From Nitrospira sp. (GTDB taxonomy: Bacteria > Nitrospirota > Nitrospiria > Nitrospirales > Nitrospiraceae): a stretch of DNA of 64,000 nucleotides. Position numbers and translations under genes: made by a program. A model generated the notes under the pieces. It saw only the letters and a list, made by a program, of their open reading frames with translations, did not search any database and was not told where the DNA came from. Below are positions 26,202 to 35,270 of this stretch, in pieces (the first letter of the stretch is position 1; the number at the start of each line of letters is the position of its first letter). The stretch spans positions 62,001 to 126,000 of the forward strand of contig JACOEL010000011.1 in NCBI GenBank assembly GCA_024998625.1. Reading direction: 5' to 3'.

Positions 26202-27737
26202 TTATGAACCGGGCGGAGGCGAGGCCGTCTCACCGCCGACAGGCGAAACCGGCACTGCGACATCCGAAGGAACGGGAGCGATCGGTGCGTCTACCGACGC
26301 CGATCCTACCTGGGTTGCTGAGGCGGGTGGCACAACTGAGGTGGATGCCGGCGCCGCGTCCAGTTGGTTATACGTAAACTGCGCAGGGATCGGGTCTTTC
26401 TCCCTCAACGACGCCTTCGTAGTCTGGGGCCCCTCCTCCGGCGAATCGAGCACAACCTCGATGCGGCGGTTCTTTTTGCGGCCTTCCTCGGTCCCATTAC
26501 TGGCGACAGGACGGCTCGCTCCATACCCCACAGCAGACAACTTCGCTGAATCCATGCCGCCCTTCTCGATCAGATACCGCACGATCTCGGCGGCACGAGC
26601 CTTGGACAGCTCCCAATTGGTCGGGAATACTCCTTTGAGCGACGGCCCTATCTCCCTATTGTCGGAGTGACCTTCCACCCGCACCTGCTGAGAGACCGCA
26701 ACAGTCCTCAAATACTCCACCAGTTGTTCCAGAATGGGGACACCGGCAGGCTTCACTTTCACCTCACCGGATTCATATTCCAACTGCTCTGCAAGATCAT
26801 CAAGATTGATCCTGGCACTTCCATGAGCGCGCTCAACCCTGGGCTTGCTCATGGAGCGGGACGCGCTCGGCATCGCGGCAGCGCTGTCCGTCCTGGCATT
26901 CATCACCGGTTGAACCGTTGCAGCAGGAACATCCGAGTCCCCGTTCTCATATTGCATGACCTCAACAGGCGAGGCGTGTTTGGAGCGAACACGGTCGCCG
27001 ATCAGCGCACGGGCCGTGGCCTTGGACAACAGCGCAGTAGCCGTGTGGGGTTCGGTAGAGAGAATCTTCACTTCCCCGATTTTCCGCTCAGGAAGCCCGC
27101 CGCCGGTACGGAAGACTTCCAGATACTCGCCGGAACGGAGGCCTTCGTCTTGTCCCTTGTCGAGATAGACCAGGTTTCCCTGCGACACGAGCGACATGTG
27201 TTTATCGGCCTGCAGTTCAACAATCATGGCTTCGATCTCGACATGCGCCGATGCGGTCTCGCCCACTTCTTCCGCTGAAGGCGGTGTAAACCGCATGACC
27301 GGATCGCCGGGGGAGAGGGGAGCGTAGGACCGAACAACCTGGACGCCAACCAGCGCCGCGTCTATCTGAATGACTTTCACCACCCCCACTCTATTGATGA
27401 TATAGCCCATGTACTGCTTGGTCGTGGGGTGAAACACTTTGCGCGAGCGCCGGTATACGGTGTAGAGATCACCGAGCGCCGCATCACCGGGATTCTTCAA
27501 TTTGAGATAGAGGGTATCAGTCCCGGACCAGCCCAACATCATCCGGTTCCCGGAGAGTTGGTTGTCCCCGGTAATCACATTGATAACCCCGTCGATCGGC
27601 ATCTCCTGTCGAATCGAGCCGGCGGCATACGTGAGGGCGGCTTCCCCCAAGCGAACACTTTGAGCGTTCTGAGCATGAACAGGGATGGCCGTCACAGCTG
27701 CGAGACTGCAAGACAGGATGATCAGGCTGGCGCGCAT
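26202..27737 (-). CDS. OmpA-domain outer-membrane/peptidoglycan-binding protein
   Basis: 511 residues from ATG 27737, chosen because GAGGAC lies eight bases upstream and the signal peptide (MRASLIILSCSLAAVTAIPVHAQ) then starts properly. Residues 30-290 form an exported domain of unknown family, with phrases such as LGDLYTVYRRSRKVFHP and YLDKGQDEGLRSGEYLEVFR that resemble LysM-associated or FlgT-like beta domains. An OmpA-like domain follows (RVEGHSDNREIG, NWELSKARAAEIVRYLIEKG, GYGASRPVASNGTEEGRKKN), which binds peptidoglycan. A tail of about 70 residues rich in Pro, Ala and Val follows. Confidence 0.85.
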   Translation of the reverse strand: MRASLIILSCSLAAVTAIPVHAQNAQSVRLGEAALTYAAGSIRQEMPIDGVINVITGDNQLSGNRMMLGWSGTDTLYLKLKNPGDAALGDLYTVYRRSRKVFHPTTKQYMGYIINRVGVVKVIQIDAALVGVQVVRSYAPLSPGDPVMRFTPPSAEEVGETASAHVEIEAMIVELQADKHMSLVSQGNLVYLDKGQDEGLRSGEYLEVFRTGGGLPERKIGEVKILSTEPHTATALLSKATARALIGDRVRSKHASPVEVMQYENGDSDVPAATVQPVMNARTDSAAAMPSASRSMSKPRVERAHGSARINLDDLAEQLEYESGEVKVKPAGVPILEQLVEYLRTVAVSQQVRVEGHSDNREIGPSLKGVFPTNWELSKARAAEIVRYLIEKGGMDSAKLSAVGYGASRPVASNGTEEGRKKNRRIEVVLDSPEEGPQTTKASLREKDPIPAQFTYNQLDAAPASTSVVPPASATQVGSASVDAPIAPVPSDVAVPVSPVGGETASPPPGS

Positions 27738-28321
27738 GGGTAATGTCCTCATATTGATCACACCAAGGAGGGTTATCTGTAGCAACCTTAGCAAAGAGCA
27801 GGGGCTTGTCAAGAAACGGGACGGCACTGGACGGTTTGCTTCAGGTCTCCACGGGTGCTATCGTGAGCCTCGCACCGGAGTGACAATTCGGCAGGCATCG
27901 AGGGCACGGCGTCTGAATAGCTGAGGTATGGCGTGGGAACAGAGAAGCGTCGCATCAATACTCAAATGCCCCGCAGGTTGAAGGTTCGAACCGCCACGCC
28001 CATGGATTCCGAATGGGACATCAGCACCGGATCTCCACCGAGTGGTCTAAGAACCCCGGCCGACAAGATGAGGACGGGATCTTCGAATAACCAAGCTGCC
28101 CCCGATACCTCGCGGACACTTCCCAAGAAGAACGCAAGCACCCCCGGCTCATAGCAACAACCATCCGTGCCAGCTAACTGCTGGACAGTATTCAGTTTCT
28201 AGGACTTTCGGGACTAAAGACCTAGGTCCTTTGTGCGCTTGCTATTAAAAATAAGCAGGGGCTAAGATTCCGACCTCCTAATTAGCCCTATAAGCCCTCA
28301 AACCCATTGAGGTTCGAGCCA
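27738..28321. other. Intergenic region upstream of the nuo operon
   Basis: No supported gene in 584 bases between the OmpA-type gene and nuoA, which diverge. It should hold promoters for both. A DosR-like palindrome near 28201-28226 is described separately. Short open frames here lack ribosome-binding sites. Confidence 0.5.
28201..28226 (+). promoter_or_regulatory. DosR/NarL-type palindromic operator upstream of nuoA
   Basis: TTCGGGACTAAAGACCTAGG (28207-28226) matches 15 of 20 positions of the DosR consensus TTSGGGACTWWAGTCCCSAA. It also lies in an imperfect inverted repeat, AGGACTTT (28201-28208) with AAAGACCT (28216-28223), seven of eight pairing. The right edge is 96 bases before the nuoA start. 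The regulator is not identified in the window. Confidence 0.45.
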
Positions 28322-28705
28322 ATGGCCGGTTCAGAGCTCCTCTTAGAGTACCTAAGTCGATATTTTCCGATCCTGGTATTTGTGTTCGTCGCACTAGCGT
28401 TCGGCGCGGGCACATTGCTCATCAGCTACTTTGTCCAGCCGAAGTACCCGGAACCGGAAAAGCTCTCCACTTATGAATGCGGGTCTGAACCGTTTTCCGA
28501 TGCCAGGATGCCGTTTCCTGTTCGCTACTACATCTTTGCCATGCTGTTCGTCATTTTCGATGTGGAAGTCATCTTTCTGTATCCCTGGGCTATTGTTTTC
28601 AACAAGATCGGCCTGATCGGACTTATAGAGATGCTGATCTTCATCGGACTCTTCCTCGTCGCCTATGTCTACGCGTGGCGAAAAGGAGCTTTGGAATGGG
28701 ATTAA
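28322..28705 (+). CDS. nuoA: NADH-quinone oxidoreductase subunit A
   Basis: 127 residues from ATG 28322, with TTGAGG about ten bases upstream. Three membrane helices. The segment [20 protein letters not shown] is the conserved NuoA loop with its Cys, next to the quinone cavity, and [13 protein letters not shown] is the second hallmark. First gene of the nuo operon; its last ten bases overlap nuoB. Confidence 0.95.
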   Translation: MAGSELLLEYLSRYFPILVFVFVALAFGAGTLLISYFVQPKYPEPEKLSTYECGSEPFSDARMPFPVRYYIFAMLFVIFDVEVIFLYPWAIVFNKIGLIGLIEMLIFIGLFLVAYVYAWRKGALEWD

Positions 28706-29223
28706 TTCAACTGGGAGGCCACGACAAAGACGGGACTCCCGACGTCATCACTCTTACAGTGGAGAAGGCCGTGAATTGGGCCCGGAAGGGGTCCTTGTGG
28801 CCGATGACCTTCGGGCTCGCTTGCTGTGCCATTGAAATGATTGCCGCCGTCTCGTCCCGTTACGACATGGATCGATATGGTGCGGGGGTCTTCCGGGCCT
28901 CCCCCCGCCAGTCAGACCTCATGATCGTGGCCGGAACCGTCTGCCGTCGTATGGCCCCGGTTATTCGTAAGATTTACGACCAGATGCCGGAACCGAAGTA
29001 CGTGATTGCCATGGGATCGTGCGCAACATCCGGAAACATTTACGACAGTTACAGCGTCGTGCAGGGAGTGGATCGATTTGTACCGGTCGATATTTATGTG
29101 CCGGGGTGCCCCCCGACTCCGGAGGCCTTATTCGATGGCATTCTGAAACTGCAAGAGCGCATCATGCAAAAGCGTGTGTTCCTCGCCCAACCGAAAGAAG
29201 TGAAAGACGCCCTAAAGGTCTGA
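28696..29223 (+). CDS. nuoB: NADH-quinone oxidoreductase subunit B (cluster N2)
   Basis: 175 residues from ATG 28696, chosen because AAGGAG precedes it by ten bases; an upstream GTG at 28675 would overlap nuoA more. It carries the cysteine ligands of 4Fe-4S cluster N2: the tandem pair in LACCAIEM, then GSCATSG and [11 protein letters not shown]. It hands electrons to quinone in the peripheral arm. Full length. Confidence 0.95.
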   Translation: MGLIQLGGHDKDGTPDVITLTVEKAVNWARKGSLWPMTFGLACCAIEMIAAVSSRYDMDRYGAGVFRASPRQSDLMIVAGTVCRRMAPVIRKIYDQMPEPKYVIAMGSCATSGNIYDSYSVVQGVDRFVPVDIYVPGCPPTPEALFDGILKLQERIMQKRVFLAQPKEVKDALKV

Positions 29224-29240
29224 CGCACGGAAACTGACGA

Positions 29241-29738
29241 ATGAGTCAACTGGCCAAACATATCCAGGATACCTTTCCAGGTACCTGCACCAAGGTGGTG
29301 GAGTGGCGCGGGGATGTGTCCGTCACCGTCAAACGTGAGGCCTTGCACGACATCGGCAAGTTTTTACGCGACGACCCGGCCCTGAGGTTCGACTACATTG
29401 TTCATGTGAGCTCGGTCGATTGGCCGGATGACGAGGAACGTTTCGAAGTGGTCTATGAGGTGTATTCGATTCGAACCAGACAGCGCATTCGCCTGAAAAC
29501 TCGGGTTCCGGAGTCGGATTGTATTGTGGACTCCCTGACCGACATCTGGAAGGGTGCTGATTTCATGGAACGCGAAGTGTACGACATGATGGGCATCCGG
29601 TTCCGGAACCATCCAGACCTTCGCCGCATTCTGATGCCGGACGAGTATGAAGAAGGCTACCCCCTCCGCAAAGATTTTCCGCTCCGCGGCAAAGGATGGC
29701 GCGATACGTTTGAATTTTTGGACGAGCCGACCCGGTAG
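29241..29738 (+). CDS. nuoC: NADH-quinone oxidoreductase subunit C
   Basis: 165 residues. The family signature is visible in ERFEVVYEVYSIRTRQRIRL and in the end segment YEEGYPLRKDFPLRGKGW. It is a peripheral-arm scaffold subunit next to NuoD. NuoC and NuoD are separate genes here, unlike the fused NuoCD of Escherichia coli. Confidence 0.93.
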   Translation: MSQLAKHIQDTFPGTCTKVVEWRGDVSVTVKREALHDIGKFLRDDPALRFDYIVHVSSVDWPDDEERFEVVYEVYSIRTRQRIRLKTRVPESDCIVDSLTDIWKGADFMEREVYDMMGIRFRNHPDLRRILMPDEYEEGYPLRKDFPLRGKGWRDTFEFLDEPTR

Positions 29739-29766
29739 GGCGGTGATTTTGGACGACTAACCGATC

Positions 29767-31014
29767 ATGGCACAGTTCGAAGATCAACGAACTACAGTCT
29801 ATAAAGTCGACCCGGAACATCCGGAAGACGCGACGCTTCCAACCCTGCGAACGGAAGAGCTGCTCCTCAATATGGGGCCGCAGCACCCCAGCACGCACGG
29901 CGTGCTGAAAGTCATCCTCGAGCTGGAAGGCGAGCGGTTGGTCAAGTCCACCCCGGTGATGGGTTTTCTCCACCGCGGTGTCGAAAAGCTGGCTGAAGAA
30001 GGCACGTATCATCAGTTCATTCCGCACACCGACCGCCTCGATTATGTGTGTGCGATGTACAACAACTTCGCCTATTGCCGCGCCGTCGAAAAGCTGATGA
30101 ACATCACCGTGCCGGACCGCGCCGAGTACCTGCGCACCATCGTCGCGGAAATCCAGCGCATTATCGGCCACCAGTTCTGGCTCGGTACGCAGGCCCTCGA
30201 CATCGGGGCGATGACGGTCTTCTTCTATTGTTTCCGGGACCGTGAAATTCTGCTCGATTGGTTCGATGAGCTCTGCGGCGCTCGCCTCACGACGAGCTGG
30301 TACCGTATCGGCGGCGTCGAGCGCGATTTCACACCGTCCCTGTTCGCCAAGCTGAAACAATTCCTCGACTATTTCCCTCCAAAGATCGATGAGTACGTGA
30401 TCTTCCTGGAAAAGAACCGCATCTGGCTGGCGCGCACCAAAGGCGTGGCCGTAATTTCGGCCGAAGATGCACTGAGCTTTGGCTTGAGCGGACCGACGTT
30501 ACGAGGCTCAGGCGTTGATTACGATCTTCGCAAATACGAGCCTTACTCCGCCTATCCCAAGTGTGAATTCAGCGTCCCGGTCGGTAAGAACGGCGACACC
30601 TATGACCGGTACTGGATTCGCGTGCAAGAGCTCTACGAAAGCGTCAAGATCATCCGCCAGTGTCTTGAGCAAATACAGGACGGCCCGATCATGGCGGACG
30701 TGCCGAGCGTGACCTTGCCTCCGAAAGAACGCGTGTTCACGAACCTGGAGTCCATGATTCAGCAGTTCAAACTCTTCTCGCAAGGGTTTAACGCGCCTCC
30801 CGGAGAAATCTACTGCGGGACTGAAGCGCATAAAGGCGAATTGGGTTTCTACATCGTCAGTACGGGCGGCGGGAAGCCGTACCGGCTGAAAATACGCGCC
30901 CCGTCGTTTATCCATATGGGTGCGTTCGATCATATGTCGAAAGGCTACATGATCGCAGACGCCGTGACGATCTTCGGCACCTACGATATCGTCATGGGAG
31001 AATGTGATCGATGA
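29767..31014 (+). CDS. nuoD: NADH-quinone oxidoreductase subunit D (49-kDa type)
   Basis: 415 residues. NMGPQHPSTHGVL near residue 37 is the hallmark with the His of the quinone site, and GFLHRGVEKLAE follows. The C-terminus, IFGTYDIVMGECDR, has the family-typical ending. It forms the quinone-binding chamber with NuoB and, normally, NuoH. No hydrogenase-type nickel cysteines are present, so it is complex I rather than a membrane hydrogenase. Confidence 0.95.
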   Translation: MAQFEDQRTTVYKVDPEHPEDATLPTLRTEELLLNMGPQHPSTHGVLKVILELEGERLVKSTPVMGFLHRGVEKLAEEGTYHQFIPHTDRLDYVCAMYNNFAYCRAVEKLMNITVPDRAEYLRTIVAEIQRIIGHQFWLGTQALDIGAMTVFFYCFRDREILLDWFDELCGARLTTSWYRIGGVERDFTPSLFAKLKQFLDYFPPKIDEYVIFLEKNRIWLARTKGVAVISAEDALSFGLSGPTLRGSGVDYDLRKYEPYSAYPKCEFSVPVGKNGDTYDRYWIRVQELYESVKIIRQCLEQIQDGPIMADVPSVTLPPKERVFTNLESMIQQFKLFSQGFNAPPGEIYCGTEAHKGELGFYIVSTGGGKPYRLKIRAPSFIHMGAFDHMSKGYMIADAVTIFGTYDIVMGECDR

Positions 31015-31094
31015 AGACCGATACAGCACGAAGGAGAAAGTGAGCGGCGCTGATTCATTCTTTCGCCCCATCGCTTTTGACTTGAGGTAACTCC

Positions 31095-33803
31095 ATGGGT
31101 TTGAAACCAGCAACCAATCCAGACGTCGAAGCGGCCACGATCGAACTGTCGATCGACGGACGGACGGTATCGGCCAAAGACGGCGTCTCGCTGTACGATG
31201 TCATTGCCAGCACGGGGAAGATTATTCCTGCCATGTGCTACCACTACACGTTTGATCCCTTCGGATCCTGCGGTATGTGCCTGGTCATGCAGGAAGGCAA
31301 GAAGGCCCCGGTCCGTTCCTGCACTGCCAAGGCGGCAGCGGGCATGGTGATCCGCACAGACGGCGACGACCTCTTTGCGGCACGAAAGAAGGCCGTTGAA
31401 AAACATCTCTCGGTTCACCCGCTGGACTGCCCGGTCTGCGACGCAGACGGACATTGCGAGCTCCAGGACATGGCGTTCCAGCATGGCGTGACCAATCTCG
31501 CCAATGCGAAGCAAAAGTTCATTCCCGAAGACACGCGGAGCCTCGTACTCGACTTCAACATGAATCGCTGCATCGCTTGCGCCGAATGCATCAACGTCTG
31601 CAAAGACGTGCTGATGATCGACGCGTTGCAATTCATGAAGAAGGGCGGATTCAATCAGGTCGTGGCCAAAGGGGACCAACCCCTTGCCTGTGAATTCTGC
31701 GGAGACTGTCTGGCCGTCTGTCCGGTCGGCGCCATCACGAACAAATATTCCAAGTACCTCTACAAGCCTTGGCAGATGAAGAAAACCACCACCACCTGTA
31801 ACTATTGCGGCGATGGCTGCCAGATGCATCTCGAAACCAAAGACACCGAAGTCGTCCGCGTGACTTCTCCACTCTCCTGGAAAAATAAGTGGGGCGACCG
31901 GACTGAAACTGCCAAGGGACACGGTGGACTCTGCGTTCGCGGCCGATTCGGATTCCAGTACATCGACAGTGAACAGCGGCTTCGGCAGCCGCTCGTCCGC
32001 ACAGGCGAGACGCTGACGGAAACACCGTGGCTCGATACAATGCAGACTGTGATCGATCGGTTGTCCGACATTCATCGGAAGCACGGACCGGAGTCGATCG
32101 CCGGGCTGATTACCGCGCGCTGCACGAACGAAGAATTGTATCTCTTCCAGAAACTCATGCGCGCCGGCCTGAGAACCAACCAGCTCGATAGCAGTGCGCG
32201 CTACGGCCACCTGAACTATGTTCATGCCGTACGTCATGCGGTCGGTGTCGGTCGTCCACTCAATGATTGGGAAGATTTGACCAAAGCCAAGGCCATCCTG
32301 GTCATCGGCTCGAATATCACGGAGACCAACCCGCTGACGGCTGTCCGCATCAAGGAAGCCATTCGCGTGTATCGTTCGCAAGTCATCGTCGTGGACTCGG
32401 CCAATACGAACATTGCGCAACTAGCCTCGCATCCGCTCTTGGTCAAGCCAGGCAGCGAATCGTTCTTGATCGACGGGTTGGTGAAGTCGGTGATTGAGCA
32501 GGACCTCGTCGAGGAAGCGAGCACCACCCGGCATCCGCAGGCCTTTGCCGCATTGAAACAAGCCATGGTCCAGGTCTCCCTCGAACAGGTCTCCGCACAG
32601 ACCGGCATCGCAGTCGAGCAGATCCGAGAAATCGCCGCGATTTTTGCAGAAGCCCCGCGCGCCATTGCGTTGTGTGCCGAAGGCATTGTCCGACAGCCGA
32701 ACGGTTACCAGAATGTTCTCAAGCTGATTGATCTCGCCTGGGTGACAGGCAAGTTAGGTCAACCCGGGTGCGGCGTGACCACGGTCACAGAAGAAATCAA
32801 TGAACAGGGCGCAGTGGATATGGGCGTCGCACCGGAATTCCTCCCCGGCCAGGCACGATTCGATGACCCGAGCGCAAGGGAACGCTTCGGGAAAGCCTGG
32901 GACGTGACCCTTCCTGCCAGCGGGAGCGGCGCCAACTTTATGGAGATTCTCGCCCGTATTCGAAACGGCCAGATCAAGGCGTTGTATGTGATCGGAGAGA
33001 ATCCTCTGGCCACCTTGCCCGCCTCCATGGATGTGAAGGGGACGCTCGAAAAGCTCCAACTGCTCATCGTCCAGGACCCCTTCCTCACAGAAACAGGGCG
33101 AATGGCGCACGTCGTCCTCCCGGCTGCCACCTACGCGGAAAAGGACGGCACCTTCACCAATCTGGAGGGCAAGGTGCTCCGTGTGCGTCAGGCCGTTGAT
33201 CAGGTCGGAGAAAGCCTGCCGGACTGGCATATCATGACCGCACTGGCTAACGGTTTGGGATACGATTGGACCTATGAATCGCCGCAAGACGTGCAGAATG
33301 AAATCATGAAGCTGCTGCCGGGCTATTACAATCTCGGCCAACCTCGCCGCGTCTCGCCATCCGCCGACGCGTATTTGTCGAACGGCTACGCAGCTGAAGT
33401 TACGGGCCGGTATCGCAGTCAGATGGCACAATCGACGTCGAACGACAACACGCAACCCTTTACCTTACTGACCGGACAAGTGCTCTACCACTCCGGGAAA
33501 ATGTCCACGCGTGCATCGGGACTCATCAATATCGAACCGAACAGCGGGCGTATACGAATGAATCCGGCTGATGTGGAACGGCTCGGACTGAACGATCAAT
33601 CCACCATTCGCCTCACCTCGCGGCAGGGTTCCATACAAGCCGGCGTAAGAACCGATCCCGATATCCAGCCCGGATCGTGTTTCTTCCCCGAGCATTTTAA
33701 TGAGCCGGCTGTGAAAGACCTGATGGCCGTGGAGGTGGATGCAGTGACGGGAGTGCCGTACTTCAAATCTACGCGTGTCGTGATTGAAAAGGTTGGTGCG
33801 TAA
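31095..33803 (+). CDS. nuoG: NADH-quinone oxidoreductase subunit G with an extra 4Fe-4S site
   Basis: 902 residues, ATG preceded by GAGG. Cluster ligands in order: 2Fe-2S (Cys48, 59, 62, 76); HxxxCxxCxxxxxC (His108, Cys112, 115, 121); two four-Cys ferredoxin motifs, CIACAECINVC (159-169) and CEFCGDCLAVC (199-209); then CNYCGDGC with Cys280, as in cluster N7. Canonical NuoG has only one cluster where two are found here. A molybdopterin-oxidoreductase-like domain and a C-terminal molydopterin-binding-like domain follow. The Cys/Sec site of formate dehydrogenase (CHxP type) reads GHLNY, so it is not an active formate dehydrogenase. nuoE and nuoF, its usual partners, are absent nearby. Confidence 0.9.
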   Translation: MGLKPATNPDVEAATIELSIDGRTVSAKDGVSLYDVIASTGKIIPAMCYHYTFDPFGSCGMCLVMQEGKKAPVRSCTAKAAAGMVIRTDGDDLFAARKKAVEKHLSVHPLDCPVCDADGHCELQDMAFQHGVTNLANAKQKFIPEDTRSLVLDFNMNRCIACAECINVCKDVLMIDALQFMKKGGFNQVVAKGDQPLACEFCGDCLAVCPVGAITNKYSKYLYKPWQMKKTTTTCNYCGDGCQMHLETKDTEVVRVTSPLSWKNKWGDRTETAKGHGGLCVRGRFGFQYIDSEQRLRQPLVRTGETLTETPWLDTMQTVIDRLSDIHRKHGPESIAGLITARCTNEELYLFQKLMRAGLRTNQLDSSARYGHLNYVHAVRHAVGVGRPLNDWEDLTKAKAILVIGSNITETNPLTAVRIKEAIRVYRSQVIVVDSANTNIAQLASHPLLVKPGSESFLIDGLVKSVIEQDLVEEASTTRHPQAFAALKQAMVQVSLEQVSAQTGIAVEQIREIAAIFAEAPRAIALCAEGIVRQPNGYQNVLKLIDLAWVTGKLGQPGCGVTTVTEEINEQGAVDMGVAPEFLPGQARFDDPSARERFGKAWDVTLPASGSGANFMEILARIRNGQIKALYVIGENPLATLPASMDVKGTLEKLQLLIVQDPFLTETGRMAHVVLPAATYAEKDGTFTNLEGKVLRVRQAVDQVGESLPDWHIMTALANGLGYDWTYESPQDVQNEIMKLLPGYYNLGQPRRVSPSADAYLSNGYAAEVTGRYRSQMAQSTSNDNTQPFTLLTGQVLYHSGKMSTRASGLINIEPNSGRIRMNPADVERLGLNDQSTIRLTSRQGSIQAGVRTDPDIQPGSCFFPEHFNEPAVKDLMAVEVDAVTGVPYFKSTRVVIEKVGA

Positions 33804-33847
33804 GAGTAAGCTCGTCCGTCTTTTGGATGTCGTCAGAGGTGGTAGGA

Positions 33848-34435
33848 ATGAGTGTCGGGGCTTTGACCAAGAAAATTCTGCAGGCGGCGTTGTTCTATGA
33901 AATTTGGGATGCCATGAAGGTGACCTTCAAGCACATGTTCCATCGTCCCATCACCTTCCAATACCCCCGCGAACAACGCACCATCCCCGACGGTCACCGC
34001 GGTGCATTAGGATTGCTTCGTTATGAAGACGGCCGGGACCGCTGCGTGGGCTGCGACCTCTGTGAAGCGGCATGTCCGTCCCGTTGTATCAAAGTCATCA
34101 GTCAAGAAGACCCAGAGCGTCCCTTGCAACGTTTTGCCAGTGAGTTCTATATCGACATCACCAAATGCGTGTTTTGCGGCTACTGCGTCGAGGCATGCCC
34201 CGTCAACGCGCTTGCGATGACCAAGATGTACGAATACTCGACCCACGACAAGCGCACCCTCCTCTTCGACAAGAAAAGGCTCTACGAGGTCGGCGAACGT
34301 CACCTTGAGGACGCCAAAAAATATCTGTACGCCCATAACCAAGAAAAGAATTCTGACGAGAGCCGGGAATATCGTTACTACTTTCCGCAGTCGGTTCTCA
34401 AACCCACACAGTCACAACCCAAACATTTAAGCTGA
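33848..34435 (+). CDS. nuoI: NADH-quinone oxidoreductase subunit I (two 4Fe-4S clusters)
   Basis: 195 residues from ATG 33848, preceded by GAGGTGG at good spacing; an in-frame ATG at 33827 is less well placed. It has the two ferredoxin motifs CVGCDLCEAACP and CVFCGYCVEACP for clusters N6a and N6b. The N-terminal amphipathic helix attaches it to the membrane arm. Its immediate upstream neighbour is nuoG, not nuoH as in most operons. Confidence 0.95.
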   Translation: MSVGALTKKILQAALFYEIWDAMKVTFKHMFHRPITFQYPREQRTIPDGHRGALGLLRYEDGRDRCVGCDLCEAACPSRCIKVISQEDPERPLQRFASEFYIDITKCVFCGYCVEACPVNALAMTKMYEYSTHDKRTLLFDKKRLYEVGERHLEDAKKYLYAHNQEKNSDESREYRYYFPQSVLKPTQSQPKHLS

Positions 34436-34445
34436 TCGTATCGTT

Positions 34446-34970
34446 ATGGCCTTCGTGTTTTTCGCGTATTTCGCAGTGGTAAGTATTGTCGCCGGTATTC
34501 TGACCGTCGCGCTGAAGAATCCGGTGCAATGCGGTCTGGCGCTCCTGGCCCTGCTCCTTCACGTCTCAGGCCTCTTCGTCATGCTGAACGCGGAATTTTT
34601 GTGGGCGGTTCAAGTGATCGTCTACGCCGGCGCCATTTTGGTCCTCTATTTGTTCGTCCTGATGTTGCTGAACCTCAAAACCGACGACCGCTATTTCCAT
34701 GCCAAGGCCCCCTATCTCCTCGCCCCGGCGGTAATCGGTTTGGCCTATCTCCTGTTCCTGTTGGTGCGATCCCCCTTCGGCGGCTCCAGGGGCGATGCCT
34801 CACCGGCAGCTATTCTGCTGAACGGAGACGCCCATGCCATCGGTATCAAAATGTTCAGCGACTATTTACTGCAATTTGAAATCATCGGGGTGTTCCTGAC
34901 AGGAGCCATCGTCGGCGCGATCGTCCTCGCAAAGACCCCCAAGTCGATCGAAACGAGGCGTGACGCATGA
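34446..34970 (+). CDS. nuoJ: NADH-quinone oxidoreductase subunit J
   Basis: 174 residues with five membrane helices. The third helix has the conserved QVIVYAGAILVLYLFVLML, in which Tyr and Gly form the pi-bulge near the E-channel. The stop overlaps the start of nuoK as ATGA (34967-34970). Confidence 0.93.
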   Translation: MAFVFFAYFAVVSIVAGILTVALKNPVQCGLALLALLLHVSGLFVMLNAEFLWAVQVIVYAGAILVLYLFVLMLLNLKTDDRYFHAKAPYLLAPAVIGLAYLLFLLVRSPFGGSRGDASPAAILLNGDAHAIGIKMFSDYLLQFEIIGVFLTGAIVGAIVLAKTPKSIETRRDA

Positions 34971-35269
34971 TTCCTTTGTCCGCCTACGTGGCTGTCAGTG
35001 CGGTGCTGTTTGCGACCGGGTTGCTCGGCGTCCTGATCCGTCGCAATTTTATTATTGTGCTGATGTCCGTCGAAATCATGCTGAACGCGGCCACCATCAA
35101 CCTGGTCGCCTTCTCCCATTACCTGGAAGCCATGCAGGGCCAAATCGTGGCGCTCTTCATTATCGCCATTGCAGCGGGGGAAGCGGCCATCGGACTCGCC
35201 ATCATCATCGTGGTGTTCCGCGGCAAGATTTCAACCAACGTCGACGAAATGAATTTGTTGAAGTGGTAA
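34967..35269 (+). CDS. nuoK: NADH-quinone oxidoreductase subunit K
   Basis: 100 residues, three membrane helices, standard length. The two conserved glutamates are in VLMSVEIMLNAATIN and AAGEAAIGLAI, the buried acids of the proton path. Overlaps nuoJ by four bases and is one base from nuoL. Confidence 0.95.
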   Translation: MIPLSAYVAVSAVLFATGLLGVLIRRNFIIVLMSVEIMLNAATINLVAFSHYLEAMQGQIVALFIIAIAAGEAAIGLAIIIVVFRGKISTNVDEMNLLKW

Positions 35270-35270
35270 C

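Noticed and set aside
29563-30360. A 265-codon minus-strand frame over nuoC/nuoD
   Set aside because: Shadow frame of conserved nuo genes with no own features.
30981-32420. A 479-codon open frame on the minus strand opposite nuoD/nuoG
   Set aside because: It is antisense to well-supported genes, has no recognisable domain and mirrors the codon pattern of nuoG.
31095-33803. Annotation of this gene as formate dehydrogenase alpha subunit
   Set aside because: The catalytic Cys/Sec motif is absent and the gene is embedded in the nuo operon between nuoD and nuoI.
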